From the NCBI GenBank assembly GCA_030407085.1, contig CM059585.1, forward strand, positions 94,644,501 to 94,708,500: 64,000 nucleotides of DNA. Direction: 5' to 3'. Below are positions 12,099 to 23,787 of this stretch, piece after piece. The notes beneath the pieces are model-generated. The model did not search any database, was not told the origin of the DNA, and was given only the letters and a program-made list of their open reading frames with translations. A program made the translations under genes and the position numbers. The stretch comes from Trichopria drosophilae (lineage: Eukaryota; Arthropoda; Insecta; Hymenoptera; Diapriidae). How positions within the stretch are numbered: position 1 is the stretch's first letter; each line of letters starts with the position of its first letter.

Positions 12099-12334
12099 CT
12101 GACAGAACTGACAACTGTGAAGGACAGTTTGGTGCTAGGGACCTTGCTTATTTTGTTGTTATTTTTAGTTTCCAAGTATATTTGTAGGTATGTCTTTTAG
12201 AAAACAGAAAACAGAAAAACTTACTTTTTCGGAACTATGATACAACCTTAGTAAGATCTAACTACTTTAAAACTTCGACAGAGGAATCGGACACTGGATT
12301 GGGTGTTATTTAGTAAATGTTACATTCTATTTAA

Positions 12335-12741
12335 CAGTAGGGTAAGTTCGGATGAGATAGGACACTTTTTGGTAAATCATTTCTCCTACCGCACATGCCA
12401 AACTACCATATGTATACAGTGTATATTATATTTATAGGACATCCAAACCATAGGGATTACAAAATTTCTGAAATATTTTTCGATGTTTTTCATCCGTGAA
12501 AGTACAATTGATGAAAAATTAAAATTTGTCGAGTGGGATGGGGTGGGGCAATAGTCATATGCAAACCGTCGTCTAGGTGTAAATGCGTGGATCCCGTCAT
12601 AAGGAAATATATTCACCATTTGACTTGAAGGACTTGCCAAAAAATAATTACAAAAATGTAAGTGTGTCCCATCTCAACCGACTGGAAAATAACTCTTAAT
12701 AATTTCGAACACAATAGAAAACCCCCGAACTTATCCTACAA
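12335..12741. mobile_element. Degenerate pogo/Tigger-like MITE
   Basis: The left end begins CAGTAGGGTAAGTTCGG (12335-12351) and the right end is the approximate complement, CCGAACTTATCCTAC (about 12725-12739). A second matched pair lies inside (GAGATAGGACAC against GTGTCCCATCTC). CAGT starts and TA targets are typical of pogo/Tigger ends; the terminal bases and flanking TA are damaged here. There is no transposase. The same GGGTAARTTCGG core appears at 57822-57836 near a pogo-like transposase remnant. Confidence 0.4.
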
Positions 12742-12761
12742 TATTTATTTGTACACTTGGC

Positions 12762-12781
12762 TATATATATATATATATATA
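12762..12781. repeat. (TA)n microsatellite
   Basis: A short uninterrupted TA run. Confidence 0.9.
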
Positions 12782-15700
12782 CATTTGATTTATTACATAA
12801 TCTTAATTATTTTCCGCATATTACTTTCGTACATCTGAGAGAATGTAAACATATGCTGTCCACGTTTTGTATTATACAGTAACGAAACGTTCTACCCATC
12901 GCGAAACGTGGAATGAATTTCGTTATTTTAATGTAAAACTTGCATTAAATATACAAGAACAGTACATATGAAGAACAATAGAGTGTTGAATTTAATTATA
13001 CAAAACAATTGCAAAATTAATTTTTGTGTAATAATTTTTAATTGTAAAATTTTATTACGATTTTTATTATTAAACGAATATATAATTAAGGAAATCGTGT
13101 CTTTAATTCTCTTCAGGTATACTGAAGGACCAGAAAAAGAACTTTGGATGATAAAAAATTTCATGATAACATTTAAAAAATGATAAAGTTTTAAACTGAT
13201 AATTGGATAATTATGAAAAATGATTTATTGCAATCAGCGCTAAAATATATTTTATGAAAACATATTTTATTGTGCAATCATTTGTCTATAATCTCAAACG
13301 ATAATCACAGCTTTTATCCTTATACGATACTACGGCAATTGTAATGGCAATTTATGAATTAAACACTTCTAATTTAATTGCAGGTTAATAAATTAGTAAA
13401 TAATAACTTTTTAAATTGGATCATGTACTATAAATGCATAGTAATAAAATATTTTAGAAGTCAAAGTATTAGTGCACACGACTGACAGAAACAAATTTTT
13501 TGTTGTAACCTTATTGAATCCAAAGAATTAATCCTCTCACTATCGCCAGTGTCGTCTGGGAGTCTCCTACTACTCGTACTGCTTGCCCCTCTTACTATCG
13601 CTCTTTCTACTACAGATGGGAATAGTAAAGAGTCGTAAATTCTGAAAACTGATTGTATAGCAAAACCACGCGGATTAGTTCATCCTTACTTTTTTAATCT
13701 CAATAAAGTTACAGGAAATTTGTTGGTTTTTAGCGGAGTATATATGAATTCATGGAAGCTGTTTTAATTTTGTAAATCAAATGTATGGTATATAATTATA
13801 GTTCAAATTCTAAACTAGAATGCTGAAGCTAGCCATTGTCGGTGTATAATTTTTACTATAAAATTTTCACAATATTGGTAGTCAATTATATTTTATGATA
13901 AAATATTAATACAAAAGTGCATTGTGATGGGTTTTATTTAATGAATTTTTGAATAATAGGCTACGGGGTAAACTGAATTAATCCGACCTTTGTAATTTTT
14001 GTCACGCACTTCATACCATCTTAGCAATAGATTCATTGTGGTAAAAAAACATACATTTATATGGTCATTGTCAGGGACATTTTTTTAACCTTTTGATTTT
14101 GATCGCAACTAGTATCTATTTTTTATCTTTATTATTATAACTATTTGCTAAATCCACCAGTGATGGTAGCGGAAGTTCTACCTTTTGTAACATATTAGGG
14201 AAAAGGTTATTAGAGCTGTTGGAGAGTTCGCTAATTATTTTCGGTTTTTCAAAAATTTTATTATAACAATCTATTTTCGCTTTCCATGTCCAGTTTGCAA
14301 GGTCTTTCTAATTTATTTACTACAATCTTCATTCAATTCAGACAATATTTCCTTTGCATCCAGTGTGTCTACACGGAAAAAAGTGTATGCATCTACAGAA
14401 ACCAGATTCATGGTCAACCAAAACCTCTATTTATGTACTCAACACAAACTTAGTTTTAGCAGTTTCAAAATTTTTTTCTTAGATATGCATTGTTTGGGTT
14501 GACAGTTTGTGTTGAGTACCAACCAGGTTATGTTCAGTATTAAGCTGGAATGTGTGGAACATAATGTCTCTGTTTTGCTGTAATCTACTGAATCAGTTGA
14601 ATGGCTGCGTTAAGATTTTGGCAGCATCTGGATGTATATTTCAACACTGGGTTAGCTACCTTTTACTAAAGTATGTGTTTCATTAAAAATATAGCAATAG
14701 AGTTAATCGATGGCTCTACGTTTTGTTTTTATGTTTATCATTTCGTGTTCAATCCTTGTACTGAAATCGGAAATTCGAAAAACTAATTTGCGTCTTGCGG
14801 TTTAATATAGCAATGTTGGATCAGAGTTCTAAACATGACGTATCTAAATGTAAGTGGTTGCGTTTATGTATATACGATGCATATTCATTGTAATCATTCA
14901 CCATTTTTTTATTCCTTTTTGTGGTCTGAGTTTTCGCCTGAACCCAGTTCGTCCCAAAATAGCATAAATTCTCTCGCTATTTATATGCAGAGATACGTAT
15001 ATACAAACACACAATATACGCAATGTGAAGTTTACAATAAGCATCGAAATGTGTACAATATGTATTATATATCATTTACAATAATTATTGAAAATAATAC
15101 AAATCATATTGCGAATTTTAACATACATAGAATTAATTCATCTCAACTCTTGCAAACAAATTTAATTTTTACTTTCCGAACAAGCGATTCGAAATTTGTC
15201 ATAATAAATGTACAGTGCGCTCGTATATGTATAGTGCTGAATTTTCCACTCATTCAAAAATTATCTTTTACTTCTAAAGAGTGCGATTTTTCGTTTTAAA
15301 TAAGATTACGCCATAAACGGAAGAATTCATAAATAACCTTATGATATTTAAAAATAAATTTTTCTAAAATATCGAAATATACGTTTGATTATTAGTTTCA
15401 CTATACAATGTTGAATTCTTACTTAATGTTACATTTTTATGTTACATTACAAGAAGTACCAAGCCAATACATTTGAGTCCCTTATACGCGTAGCTAGGTC
15501 GTTAAGTTCGTTTTTATAATATAGATTATTGGAGTACGTAGCCATTTGCTGCCTGCAAGGTAATAATAAAGAATGTTTTATTGACCTGAAGCGAAGCTGC
15601 ACATTCATATAGACTTGTTAGTAGTGGTATATTCGAAGCGTTTTCATTCTGCCAAGCAGGAATACTTTTGAAAGTTAGCCATATGTGGAAAAGACCATCT

Positions 15701-17027
15701 CAATATATTAAGCGTATAAAATATTTCAAATTGAAAAGCAAATAATAATTATTTACTTAAATTTAAAGTGTAAATTTTATAATCTTGCCTACGATTGTTT
15801 TTTCAATTGCGTTGTTTATATCATGGACAATAAATTATTATCGAAAATAAAGGGTTTAAGGCGGTGTATCCTAATCTTCTTTTAACTGATATATCATGTC
15901 GAAACTTTCTTGCAAGTTTCAAGAAGATTAATCGGTATATGAAGCGAGTATATTTCAAAACCCTGATTTTGTTAAACTTTTAACGTAAAAACATCATTGC
16001 TTTATACAATACAATATGACAATATAGATATTTAACTATTTTCAAGGTCGTGTTTCGAATCGCCTAGTTAAAGTTTTCGAAAATTGAAGTTCAACGTTGT
16101 TTTTTCAAAAATACTGAATAAAAACTCTATTTTAATAACGATATTTTTAAAATCTAATGTTCATTTAGATGTATATTTTTGGTAATATTCTAAGCTAACA
16201 GAAACATATCCTGCTTTTGCTTGCTTGTATGCTATTATTATAATTGTTTTACTGTAAGAAAGAGGCTAATTTCATGTTCACGCAGTCAGGTTACCTTTGA
16301 TTAGTTATTTAATCACGAAATGGAAACCAATATTTGTAGGTAAGATTAAATAACATTATATAGCAGTCACATAACAGTATTAGTGGTTAATTATACTATG
16401 TACAATTGTTTTTTCATTGGTATACCATTTTGCAATAGGACAGCGGAATAACTTTTCAGGAATGGAAAAGCAAAAACTATTGTGAAGACAAAAAAATGTA
16501 GGATTCGAAAGGGGCCACAATATGGTGACCTTCAATTTAACCTTGACATTAATTTTGAATATAATTGAATATCAATGCATGTTTTTTGCAAATGGAACCC
16601 ATCATTTTTTGTTTCAGAAAAGAAAAAAAAAACGATTTTATATTTCTATTTGGCACCATTTTAGCTGGTCACTTAAAGGGGATTTTGGGTCAAAATAACA
16701 TTTGATCTTCCCTAAGGTAATTCCTTTCAATGAAATGTGTTCTTGATTAAGTTGTTGGGGTCAACGAGAAATATCTTCTTGACATTGCGCAAGATCTTGA
16801 AAGCAATTGTGTATGAATTGAACAAAACTGAATGTGTATATAAATATTGCGAGATCGGCCATAAGTGCTAAGGTGAAAGTTTCACAATTGGTCAGTAGAT
16901 GGGCCATGGGTCACTGTTTCTTGCAAGTGGTAGAAGATTCCGTCGCATTAGCATATATGGACATTATTTCGAAGACAGTGGATATGTATTGTAGTATGTA
17001 TAATTTTTCCGTATGATTTGGAAATAA
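12782..17027. other. AT-rich intergenic stretch
   Basis: No gene recognised. A 16-bp perfect inverted repeat with about 53 bp of loop lies at 14435-14450 / 14504-14519 (GTACTCAACACAAACT and its complement). The 154-codon ORF at 14835-15299 is rich in N, I, Y and S and lacks motifs. Confidence 0.5.
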
Positions 17028-17196
17028 TTAAATGATCAAACGAACTTAACAAGTGAAGTTCGATCATAATTGCATGATTGCCTCTTCCTCGATGATCTCA
17101 ATGTAGTCTCCTTCATCTGTAGATATTGCCACAAGATTTAAAGTCTAAAAGTCTCCTATATCTATATATATTCAGAGCCCTCATCTCTAAGTCATT
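17028..17196. repeat. DIRS left inverted terminal repeat
   Basis: 17079-17196 matches the complement of the right end almost base for base (CCTCTTCCTCGATGATC, then CTCCTTCATCTGTAGATATT). The outermost part, 17031-17078 (AACGAACTTAACAAGTGAAG), has no partner in the right repeat but is represented in the internal complementary region. Confidence 0.85.
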
Positions 17197-17253
17197 AATT
17201 TAAAGTTGTATTGTCGTAACATGAAAAAGAAAAATGGGTAGGGCAGGGGGGAC

Positions 17254-17362
17254 TGATCATCTTCGGAAGAGGCAATCATGCAATTATGATCGAACTTCAC
17301 TTGGTAAGTTCGTTTGATCATTTAATTGCATTTCTCGCCTCTTCCTCGATGATCATAATGTA
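17254..17362. repeat. DIRS internal complementary region
   Basis: The first half (17254-17318) is the complement of 17031-17095 and the second half (about 17319-17362) is the complement of about 21790-21832. In DIRS elements this segment serves as the template that joins the two ends during formation of the circular DNA. The junction deduced from it lies in GCAATTAAATGATCAAACG on the complementary strand and fixes both element ends. Confidence 0.85.
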
Positions 17363-17415
17363 GTTGTTTAAAGATTTTACGACAAGAGAGAATAGAAATA
17401 CGTTTAATTCGACAA

Positions 17416-18372
17416 TTACAATGTTAAAATACTTTTTGCGAATACATCATCATTTGTTACGTGGAGTTTGTAAAATCGCACAAATGTATTCGACTTATTT
17501 GTCCAACCTACGGTTTTTCTTATCGTCTCAATAGAAACGCCTTTTCTACTTGCTGCGGATGTAGATGCATGACGAGCACTATGCGAGGAAAATAATTTTG
17601 TGTCAATTCTGCTTTTTGTTAAAACATTTTTGAACCATCTGCTGATTGTTTGTTTGGTAGCGCATTCATAAGGTTTTTTATAACATATAAATAATTTCGA
17701 ATTTTTTCTTAAGTTTTTAGAACGCTCTAAATATTCGCGAAGAACGCTTATTACACACAATCTTTCGTTATCCGGAAAAGCGCATAAATTTAATAATGGT
17801 TGTGATCGATTCAGGCCTGAAGTTTTTATTTTAGATGGAATCCTAATTTGTGCGCCTGAATCTGTAAATATAATATTTTCAATATCTATCAACGAAAAAG
17901 TTTGCATCCTATGGGCAGTTGTTAAAGCAATTAAGCCAATCAATTTTTCAGATAATGATTGAAATGAAAGTTTATCATGAGGATATAATGATTCTAGATA
18001 AATTAAAACTTTTTTCGGATCCCAAGTAGAATCGTACTTGGGAGTATTAGGTCTGTTATTATAGATTCCTTTGAAAAAACGTGTCATTTCTGCATCTTTA
18101 CCGATGTGTGGACCTATAATTATTGAAATTGCAGAACGATAACAATTCAGTGTTCCATACTTCAAACCATTATTAAATTGTTCGGAAAGAAAGCACATTA
18201 CATCCTTAACTGTACCTTTAAAAGGATTGACATTTTTTAAATTACAAAAAGTCCAGCAACGTTTTAAACCACATTCATACTGTTTGATGGTACTTTCGAA
18301 AATCGATGCTGATTGTATATCAATAGCTTCCTCAGGAACATTTCTTAATCTGAATGCCTCGCTGTGATACAA
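17416..18372 (-). CDS. DIRS tyrosine recombinase (intact ORF, 318 residues)
   Basis: This enzyme would insert the circular DNA copy of the retrotransposon by cutting and rejoining through a covalent tyrosine intermediate. An N-terminal SAM-like helical domain spans about residues 15-110 and the catalytic domain about 120-305. The expected catalytic residues are visible: Arg155 in TTAHRMQTFS, His264 and Arg267 in HSARHAS, Trp290 in the histidine/tryptophan position of TVGWTNKS, and the nucleophile Tyr301 in FVRFYKL. The ORF overlaps the end of the RT/RNase H frame by about 41 bp, a usual arrangement in these elements. There are no internal stops, in contrast to gag and RT. The exact start is uncertain because the frame may be translated by reinitiation in the overlap. 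Confidence 0.88.
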   Translation of the reverse strand: MYHSEAFRLRNVPEEAIDIQSASIFESTIKQYECGLKRCWTFCNLKNVNPFKGTVKDVMCFLSEQFNNGLKYGTLNCYRSAISIIIGPHIGKDAEMTRFFKGIYNNRPNTPKYDSTWDPKKVLIYLESLYPHDKLSFQSLSEKLIGLIALTTAHRMQTFSLIDIENIIFTDSGAQIRIPSKIKTSGLNRSQPLLNLCAFPDNERLCVISVLREYLERSKNLRKNSKLFICYKKPYECATKQTISRWFKNVLTKSRIDTKLFSSHSARHASTSAASRKGVSIETIRKTVGWTNKSNTFVRFYKLHVTNDDVFAKSILTL

Positions 18373-20420
18373 CTCCTGCCATCAGTGAAAGAAAACTTCG
18401 TAACGGACGAGGTGCTCTATTAAAAGATTTTAAGAGATTATCATCTGGATCAAAAATGATCGGATTAGAAACTAGTAATTTTTGAAACACAGGAAACCAT
18501 GGCTGACCAGGCCAACATGGAACTATTAAAATCCCTTTGCTTCCTTCAAATTGAATTTTCTTTAAAACTCTCAAAATCAAAGAAAAGGGCGGAAAGGCGT
18601 AAAAATAGTATTTTTTCCAGGAAATAGTAAACACATCGATTGCAAATGCTTCTAGATATGTGTGCCATGCAATATAGGTATGACATTTGGTATTATATCT
18701 GCTAGCAAAAAGATCAATCTCGGGTTGTCCAAAGATATTTACAATTCTTTTATATGCTGAATTACACAATTCATATTCCAGTTCAATTTTTCTTGATTCT
18801 TTATCTGTGTGAAAATTTTCTTTTGAACTTATGTATGATGCAAACACATAAATATTTCGCTTTTCGCACCAAGCCCAAAGTTCTCTACTTAATACATTTA
18901 GTTTTGATTTCATACTTCCCATCCTATTAATACAAGCAACAGCGGTTGAGTTGTCTATGCGTAATAAAATTTCGCAATTACGTAAATTGGAAGCAAAACA
19001 TTTTAAGCCTACCAGAGCTGCTCTGAGTTCTAAGCAATTTATGTGCCATGCAATTTCGGAGTCTTTCCAATATCCATGTGCATTTTTTCCCTTTGAAAAA
19101 CACCCCATCCGGTAAGGCATGCATCCGAAAAAATGTCTAAAATAAAATTTTGTGTTTTAATAGGATTTCTTCTGTTAATATTTAATAACCACCATGTGAG
19201 ATCAGATTTAATTTCTCCGTTAATAACCATTTTCTTATTGTAATTAAAATGATTTCTTTGTAAAGCTTTAAGCTTCCATTTTTCTAATATTTTAGTATAT
19301 TTCCAACTGTAATTAACTACTGGACAAGATGCTGTTAACGATCCTAAAATTTCAGCAAAAGTTCGAATTTTTATTGGTTTTTTTGAATGTAAATGATTTA
19401 TTTTTTGTAATATATTTTGTATTTTGTTTTGTGGTAAGGATAAGGACATATTTCTTGAATCAAAAATAAAACCCAAAAGGTACACTCTAGAGAAGGCGTA
19501 ATTTTACATTTTTTATCGTTTAGTATAAAACCAAGATTGATTAATAATTGTTTTGTCGTATTTATATTTACCCAGCAATTTTTATAAGAAGAGTCTATTA
19601 GTAATAGATCGTCTAGATATATTATGTTCGTTAAGCTTTGTCGACGAAGAAACAAAATTACTGGTTTCATTAATTTTGTAAAAACGTATGGTGCGATAGA
19701 TAGCCCAAAAGGTAAACAGGTAAATTGGTATAATTGACCATTAAAATAGAATTTTAAGAATTTTCTCCGAGTTTTATGTATAGATATATGAAAATAAGCA
19801 TCTTTTATATCAATTGTGCCAAAGAAATCGTTTGCTTTGATAATATAAGAAACAGTTCAGTAATCCTCCATTTTGAAGTGTGCTGTTTGTACAAATTTAT
19901 TTAGAGGTTTGAGATTTAAGATAAATCGGACAGTTTTATCAGGTTTCGGAATGAAGAGAATTCCAGAAATAAATTGATCATTTTCAGGCATACTTTTTTC
20001 AATTGCACCTTTCTCTAAAAGGATGTTAATGTTTTCTTGCATCAATGTAAATTCTTTTTCTTTGAAAATATTTTCTTTAGGATTATAAAATTGTTTTGGT
20101 GTTTGGATAAAAGGTATTTTGTATCCTTTAATCCAATTTTAAAACAACTCGATCTGTTGTGATTTCTTTCCATTTTTCACAAAAATGAGTTAATCTGCCT
20201 GCAATTTTTACCTCATCTTCTAATAATATCTCTTCCTCTTCGATTCTTCCCGGTGATTTTCTTCTCGGAAGTTCTTTTTCTGCTGAAAGCCTTCGTATTT
20301 CTTCTTTTCTTGGTAATAGTTCTATGAGATCCCTGGTGTGTATCTCCGACTCCCCTGTCTGGATCTCCTCTGCAGGTGGAGTTTCGAGTTTTTTGAATAT
20401 TTTTCAATATAATTTGTCGG
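18332..20420 (-). pseudogene. DIRS reverse transcriptase/RNase H, broken by frameshifts and stops
   Basis: The ORF would encode a reverse transcriptase followed by RNase H. In order I see an acidic/basic N-terminal region (about 20150-20420), a GYKIPF motif (about 20120), the palm motif DIKDAYFHI (about 19790-19816), the catalytic YLDDLLLID (19593-19619), RNase H beginning DIFSDACLTGWG (about 19110-19145), then LELRAALVGL and LRIDNSTAVACI, and the region PEIDLFASRYN typical of DIRS. Lesions include a frameshift near 20140, an in-frame TGA at 19857-19859, and frameshifts near 19480 and 19090. It ends overlapping the recombinase ORF. The lesions make this copy unlikely to produce active enzyme. 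Confidence 0.88.
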
Positions 20421-20465
20421 TTTCACGTTCAATTTTTGTTTATTGGATGTTTTTGATTTCAAATC

Positions 20466-21622
20466 TTACTTAGTATTTTCTAACGATTTCGTAGATTTTA
20501 TACGATCTTCCAGATTTGGACCGAACAATAAATCGTTAGTCGGAGCTTTAACTAACATTTCTTTCATCGTCGGATTTATTTTGTTTGAAATAATCGTTTT
20601 TCTCGTTTGTGATTCCAAAAATTGACATTGTGCTATAGATTTTGCAGCATCGTTTGACAATTCAAGAATTTTTAATAATTCGCTATTTTTATCCGTGTTT
20701 TGACAAATCCAAGTTACAGTTTTACCCAGGGTGGCTAATGCAATTGTTAATAAATTTTGTTTCTTCTCTAATTTCTTGTCAGTCAAAATCGCGGATTCTG
20801 GTAAAGAACTTTTTATCTCCTCATTCAACTTTGGTGCTTCCATCATTTTGCAGTTTTCTGGCACTTTGTATTTGTCAGTCAGAGATGTAACCTCATCTTC
20901 TGAGATACCTGATTTTAAGATATCTTCCCATCGTGTAGCAATTTCATTTTTAATAGGTTCATCATATTTTTTCACTTCTGATGAAGCTTTGCCGAGTATG
21001 TTCAAAATATCTTGATTCAGAGCAGATTTTTGTAGGTTATTATCGTCTTTTTCTTGAATTTTCGATTCTGTAAAAAATGTTTAAAATTGAATTGTATTCG
21101 TTAAAACATTGAACAAGGTTAATCTGCTGTGTGAAAGATTGATACAACTGTATAGAAGTGTCACAATAAAGTTAACCTATATGAGAAGTATGGTACAATA
21201 CTTTATGTTACATAGGTGTTTAATTGATTTGCACAAATCAGAAAAATAGAAGACAGGGACATGAATACTCATGTTTATCTTTGCCAACACACATGTGCAG
21301 AATTATCACTGATAATTCCTCCTCACACGAGGACTGCACATGTACAAATTATGATTCTTTTTTACCTTGAGAATCATCTTGACTTGAATAATTATCCTTG
21401 TCTGATCTTTCTTGATTTGATAAATATCCTTTTGAATCACGGTCCTGTGAAGAATGATGATTTTTCGATTTACTTCGACGTGACGTATGTTGAGAATAGG
21501 AGCAGTAACCTGCGTGTCGTTTCCTTTCTCTCTGTTTCTCTTTTTTTCTTACGTTTTAAACGTTTAATTTGGTCCTTTAGTTCTCCTTCTGAGTAATCAG
21601 AACTAGAAGAATAGGAGCTCAT
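20466..21622 (-). pseudogene. DIRS gag-like ORF with a predicted intron
   Basis: The proposed start is the ATG at 21620-21622 (MSSYSSSSDYSEGELK), followed by a Ser/Lys/Arg-rich N-terminal segment. A homopolymer-run frameshift near 21541-21550 breaks the frame; after it the basic, serine-rich reading continues to 21367. The second exon begins at 21067 (ESKIQEKDDNN) and runs to an in-frame TAA at 20466-20468, after which the same frame stays open for about 50 more codons. The acidic/alpha-helical middle (SSEVKKYDEPIKNEIATRW) resembles gag-like proteins of DIRS elements, which bind nucleic acid in the cytoplasmic particle. No zinc knuckle is visible. Assignment as gag rests on position and composition. 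Confidence 0.6.
21068..21365 (-). other. Predicted spliceosomal intron in the DIRS gag
   Basis: On the minus strand the donor reads CTCAAG|GTAAAA (GT at 21365-21364) and the acceptor TTTTTTACAG|AATCG (AG at 21069-21068), giving 298 bp. Splicing joins a phase-1 codon and keeps both flanking frames open, while the unspliced frame meets a stop just before the acceptor. Introns in DIRS elements are known, so this is plausible, but there is no transcript evidence here. Confidence 0.6.
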
Positions 21623-21702
21623 TTTGATTTAAACTGAGTTTTCAAATTATTAACCTTGAACTAATTTTTTCCCTTGCGGCGTTGTCTACACAAGACAAAA
21701 GA

Positions 21703-21832
21703 ATGACTTAGAGATGACGGCTCTGAATATATATAGATATAGGAGATTTTTAGACTTTAAATCTTGTGGCAATATCTACAGATGAAGGAGACTACATTAT
21801 GATCATCGAGGAAGAGGCGAGAAATGCAATTA
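21703..21832. repeat. DIRS right inverted terminal repeat
   Basis: About 21703-21819 is the reverse complement of 17079-17196 (for example AGGAGACTACATTATGATCA near the outer end). The outermost bases GAGAAATGCAATTA (about 21819-21832) are mirrored in the internal complementary region. Confidence 0.85.
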
Positions 21833-22903
21833 TCAATTGTACTCAGAGAAAGCTAGATGTTAAGAAGAGTATACACAATATACTGATATTAACCGTTAAT
21901 ATAATTTATATTTGCGGTCACTATCTGAGATACAAGTGACTGGGATACTTCTATGGAATAAATTTGTTTTAAACATTAAGATAGTAAGGCATGATATATA
22001 TGATAATAACGAAAATTATCTGGCGATTATTGTCCTTATTTTAAACATATAGATACTAATGGCATCTCCATGTATTACCTTATAAGATTAAACATATTAT
22101 AACAAGACTTTCCAATCCTGAAATTCAGCACTGTTTAGTTTATTATGTATAAATGAGTTATATTCTGCAAATACGATTAAAAAACAATACAAAATTCATG
22201 TTTTTTCGTCTGCCCCGTTAAAGGACTTAGTATATATATATTAAATAAATAGAGAAGAGTAGATGTATAGGAGCGGTATCCACGAAACTCCCGCCGCCGC
22301 CACCAGGCGTCGCCACAGTCGCAACGCTGTCGGAGCATGCGAGGTGGTAGATTCGTGAACTAATTCGTGGTTTGAGTCTCGGAATGACTCGCGGGCCGAT
22401 TCGCGGATTGATTCGCAGTTTTGATTTGCTGTTTAGTACGCGGTTTCAAGAGTCTCTCATTGGGAAATCTCACCGTCACTAATGAGGTCATTAAGATGAC
22501 GCAAGACTTCGTGGACGGTCCCATTAAGTTTTCGAAGATTAATGCTATAGCGTTATGCATATATCTTTCGATCTTTTAAATGTGCCCTGTTGGGAAATCT
22601 CTCTTTCAATATGCCGTTACCAATCTAATTCGGATGTTACATATCTTTTTTGATGAATTGAAAGCGTAGATTTCCATTAGTCTAAATACCAGCTTGAAGC
22701 GTAATCTCGTATATCGACGACCTACTTTTTAAATCTCACACAAATTTTAAAAACCTACAATCAGGGCGTTGACCTCTCCCTTGTCATGATGTAAGTTCGA
22801 ATTCACCTTTCAGAGTTTTCTCTCGTCGGGGAAATCTATCCATATACCAGCTTGAAGCGTAATATCGTATATCGACGACCTTTGCCATGTGTCGAAAATA
22901 AAA

Positions 22904-23770
22904 TTTCAAAAGTCGCCTTCATTAAAGGTCAGATATTGCTACATTATAGTCGCTTATGGAAATACATCGTATTTCGGTAGGAACCGTATTGAGAGTGAAA
23001 GTAAAATGACCTTTTCCTCGTGCGTCCTACTACGATCTCTCTCGCTCTCGCATACTCTTTGTTAGTTCCATCTAGCATCTATATATCCCGTCGATTATCC
23101 ATCGATCACTTATTCACCGTACATTGGTTTTCCCGAAACTTTCGAAAATGTATACAGGTCCAGACCAATCATTCCAATGTAGTATTGCCATATGTGGACT
23201 GTCGAAAATCTTTCAAAAGTCGCCTTCATTAAAGGTCAGATATAGCTACATTATAGTCGCTTATGGAAATACATCGTAAGCTGGGAACCGTATTGAGAGT
23301 GAAAGTAAAATGACCTTTTCCTCGTGCGTCCTACTACCATCTCTCTCGCTCTCGCATACTCTTAGTTAGATCCATTAACATTAGCAGTATACCGTTTTCA
23401 TGGTCGTCGATTATCCGTCGATCATTTATTCACCGTACGGTTGTTTTCCCGAAACTTTCGAAAATATACACAGGTCCAGACACGTTTAAAAGGTCATTGC
23501 ACAATTTCTTCAAAACATTATCTGTTTACCAAATTTCGGCAATCCGTGCCGTAAGAGAAAGGAGGCAGTGTAATTCAAATATTCCCATGTCATAATTTCT
23601 ATGATCTCTCTCGCTCTCGCATACTCTTTGTTAGATTCATTAACATTAGCAGTATACCGTTTTCACGGTCGTCGATTATCCGTCGATCACTTATTCACCT
23701 TACATTTGTTTTCCCGAAACTCTCGAAATTGTATACAGGTCCAGACATCGTTTCAAAGGAATGTCGCGTT
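22904..23770 (+). repeat. Tandem units of about 300 bp in the left arm
   Basis: Three related units begin near 22904, 23218 and 23595 (the last lacks the first part); a fourth, more diverged, is at about 24365-24645. Shared blocks are CATTAAAGGTCAGATATTGC, AACCGTATTGAGAGTGAAAG, ATCTCTCTCGCTCTCGCATA, and GATTATCCGTCGATCA followed by TTTCCCGAAAC and ACAGGTCCAGAC. Mirror copies are in the right arm (30359-31115 and 32795-32935). The short ORFs read through these units are not genes. Their repetition in front of a small coding remnant suggests a duplicated promoter or replication-type region. Confidence 0.75.
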
Positions 23771-23787
23771 CCTGTGTCTATGTTTGA

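Larger units (their letters stand above)
17028..21832 (-). mobile_element. DIRS-like tyrosine-recombinase retrotransposon, structurally full length
   Basis: The element carries gag, RT/RNase H and tyrosine recombinase on the minus strand (gene order from 21.6 kb down to 17.4 kb). Its ends are inverted: 17079-17196 is the reverse complement of about 21703-21819. The interior segment 17254-17362 is complementary to both outer ends joined together, which is the internal complementary region unique to DIRS-type elements. There is no LTR and no evident target duplication, as expected for integration by a tyrosine recombinase from a circular intermediate. The recombinase ORF is open, but gag and RT/RH carry frameshifts and stops, so this copy is probably not autonomous. 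Its boundaries are inferred from the junction preserved in the complementary region. Confidence 0.88.

Noticed and set aside
14835..15299. 154-codon plus-strand ORF
   Set aside because: Composition follows the AT-rich DNA (many N, I, Y, S, F), with no motif, no coding-like neighbours and no splice or promoter evidence.
17028..21832. Interpretation as an LTR retrotransposon
   Set aside because: Terminal repeats are inverted, not direct; there is an internal complementary region, and the integrase is a tyrosine recombinase and not a DDE enzyme.
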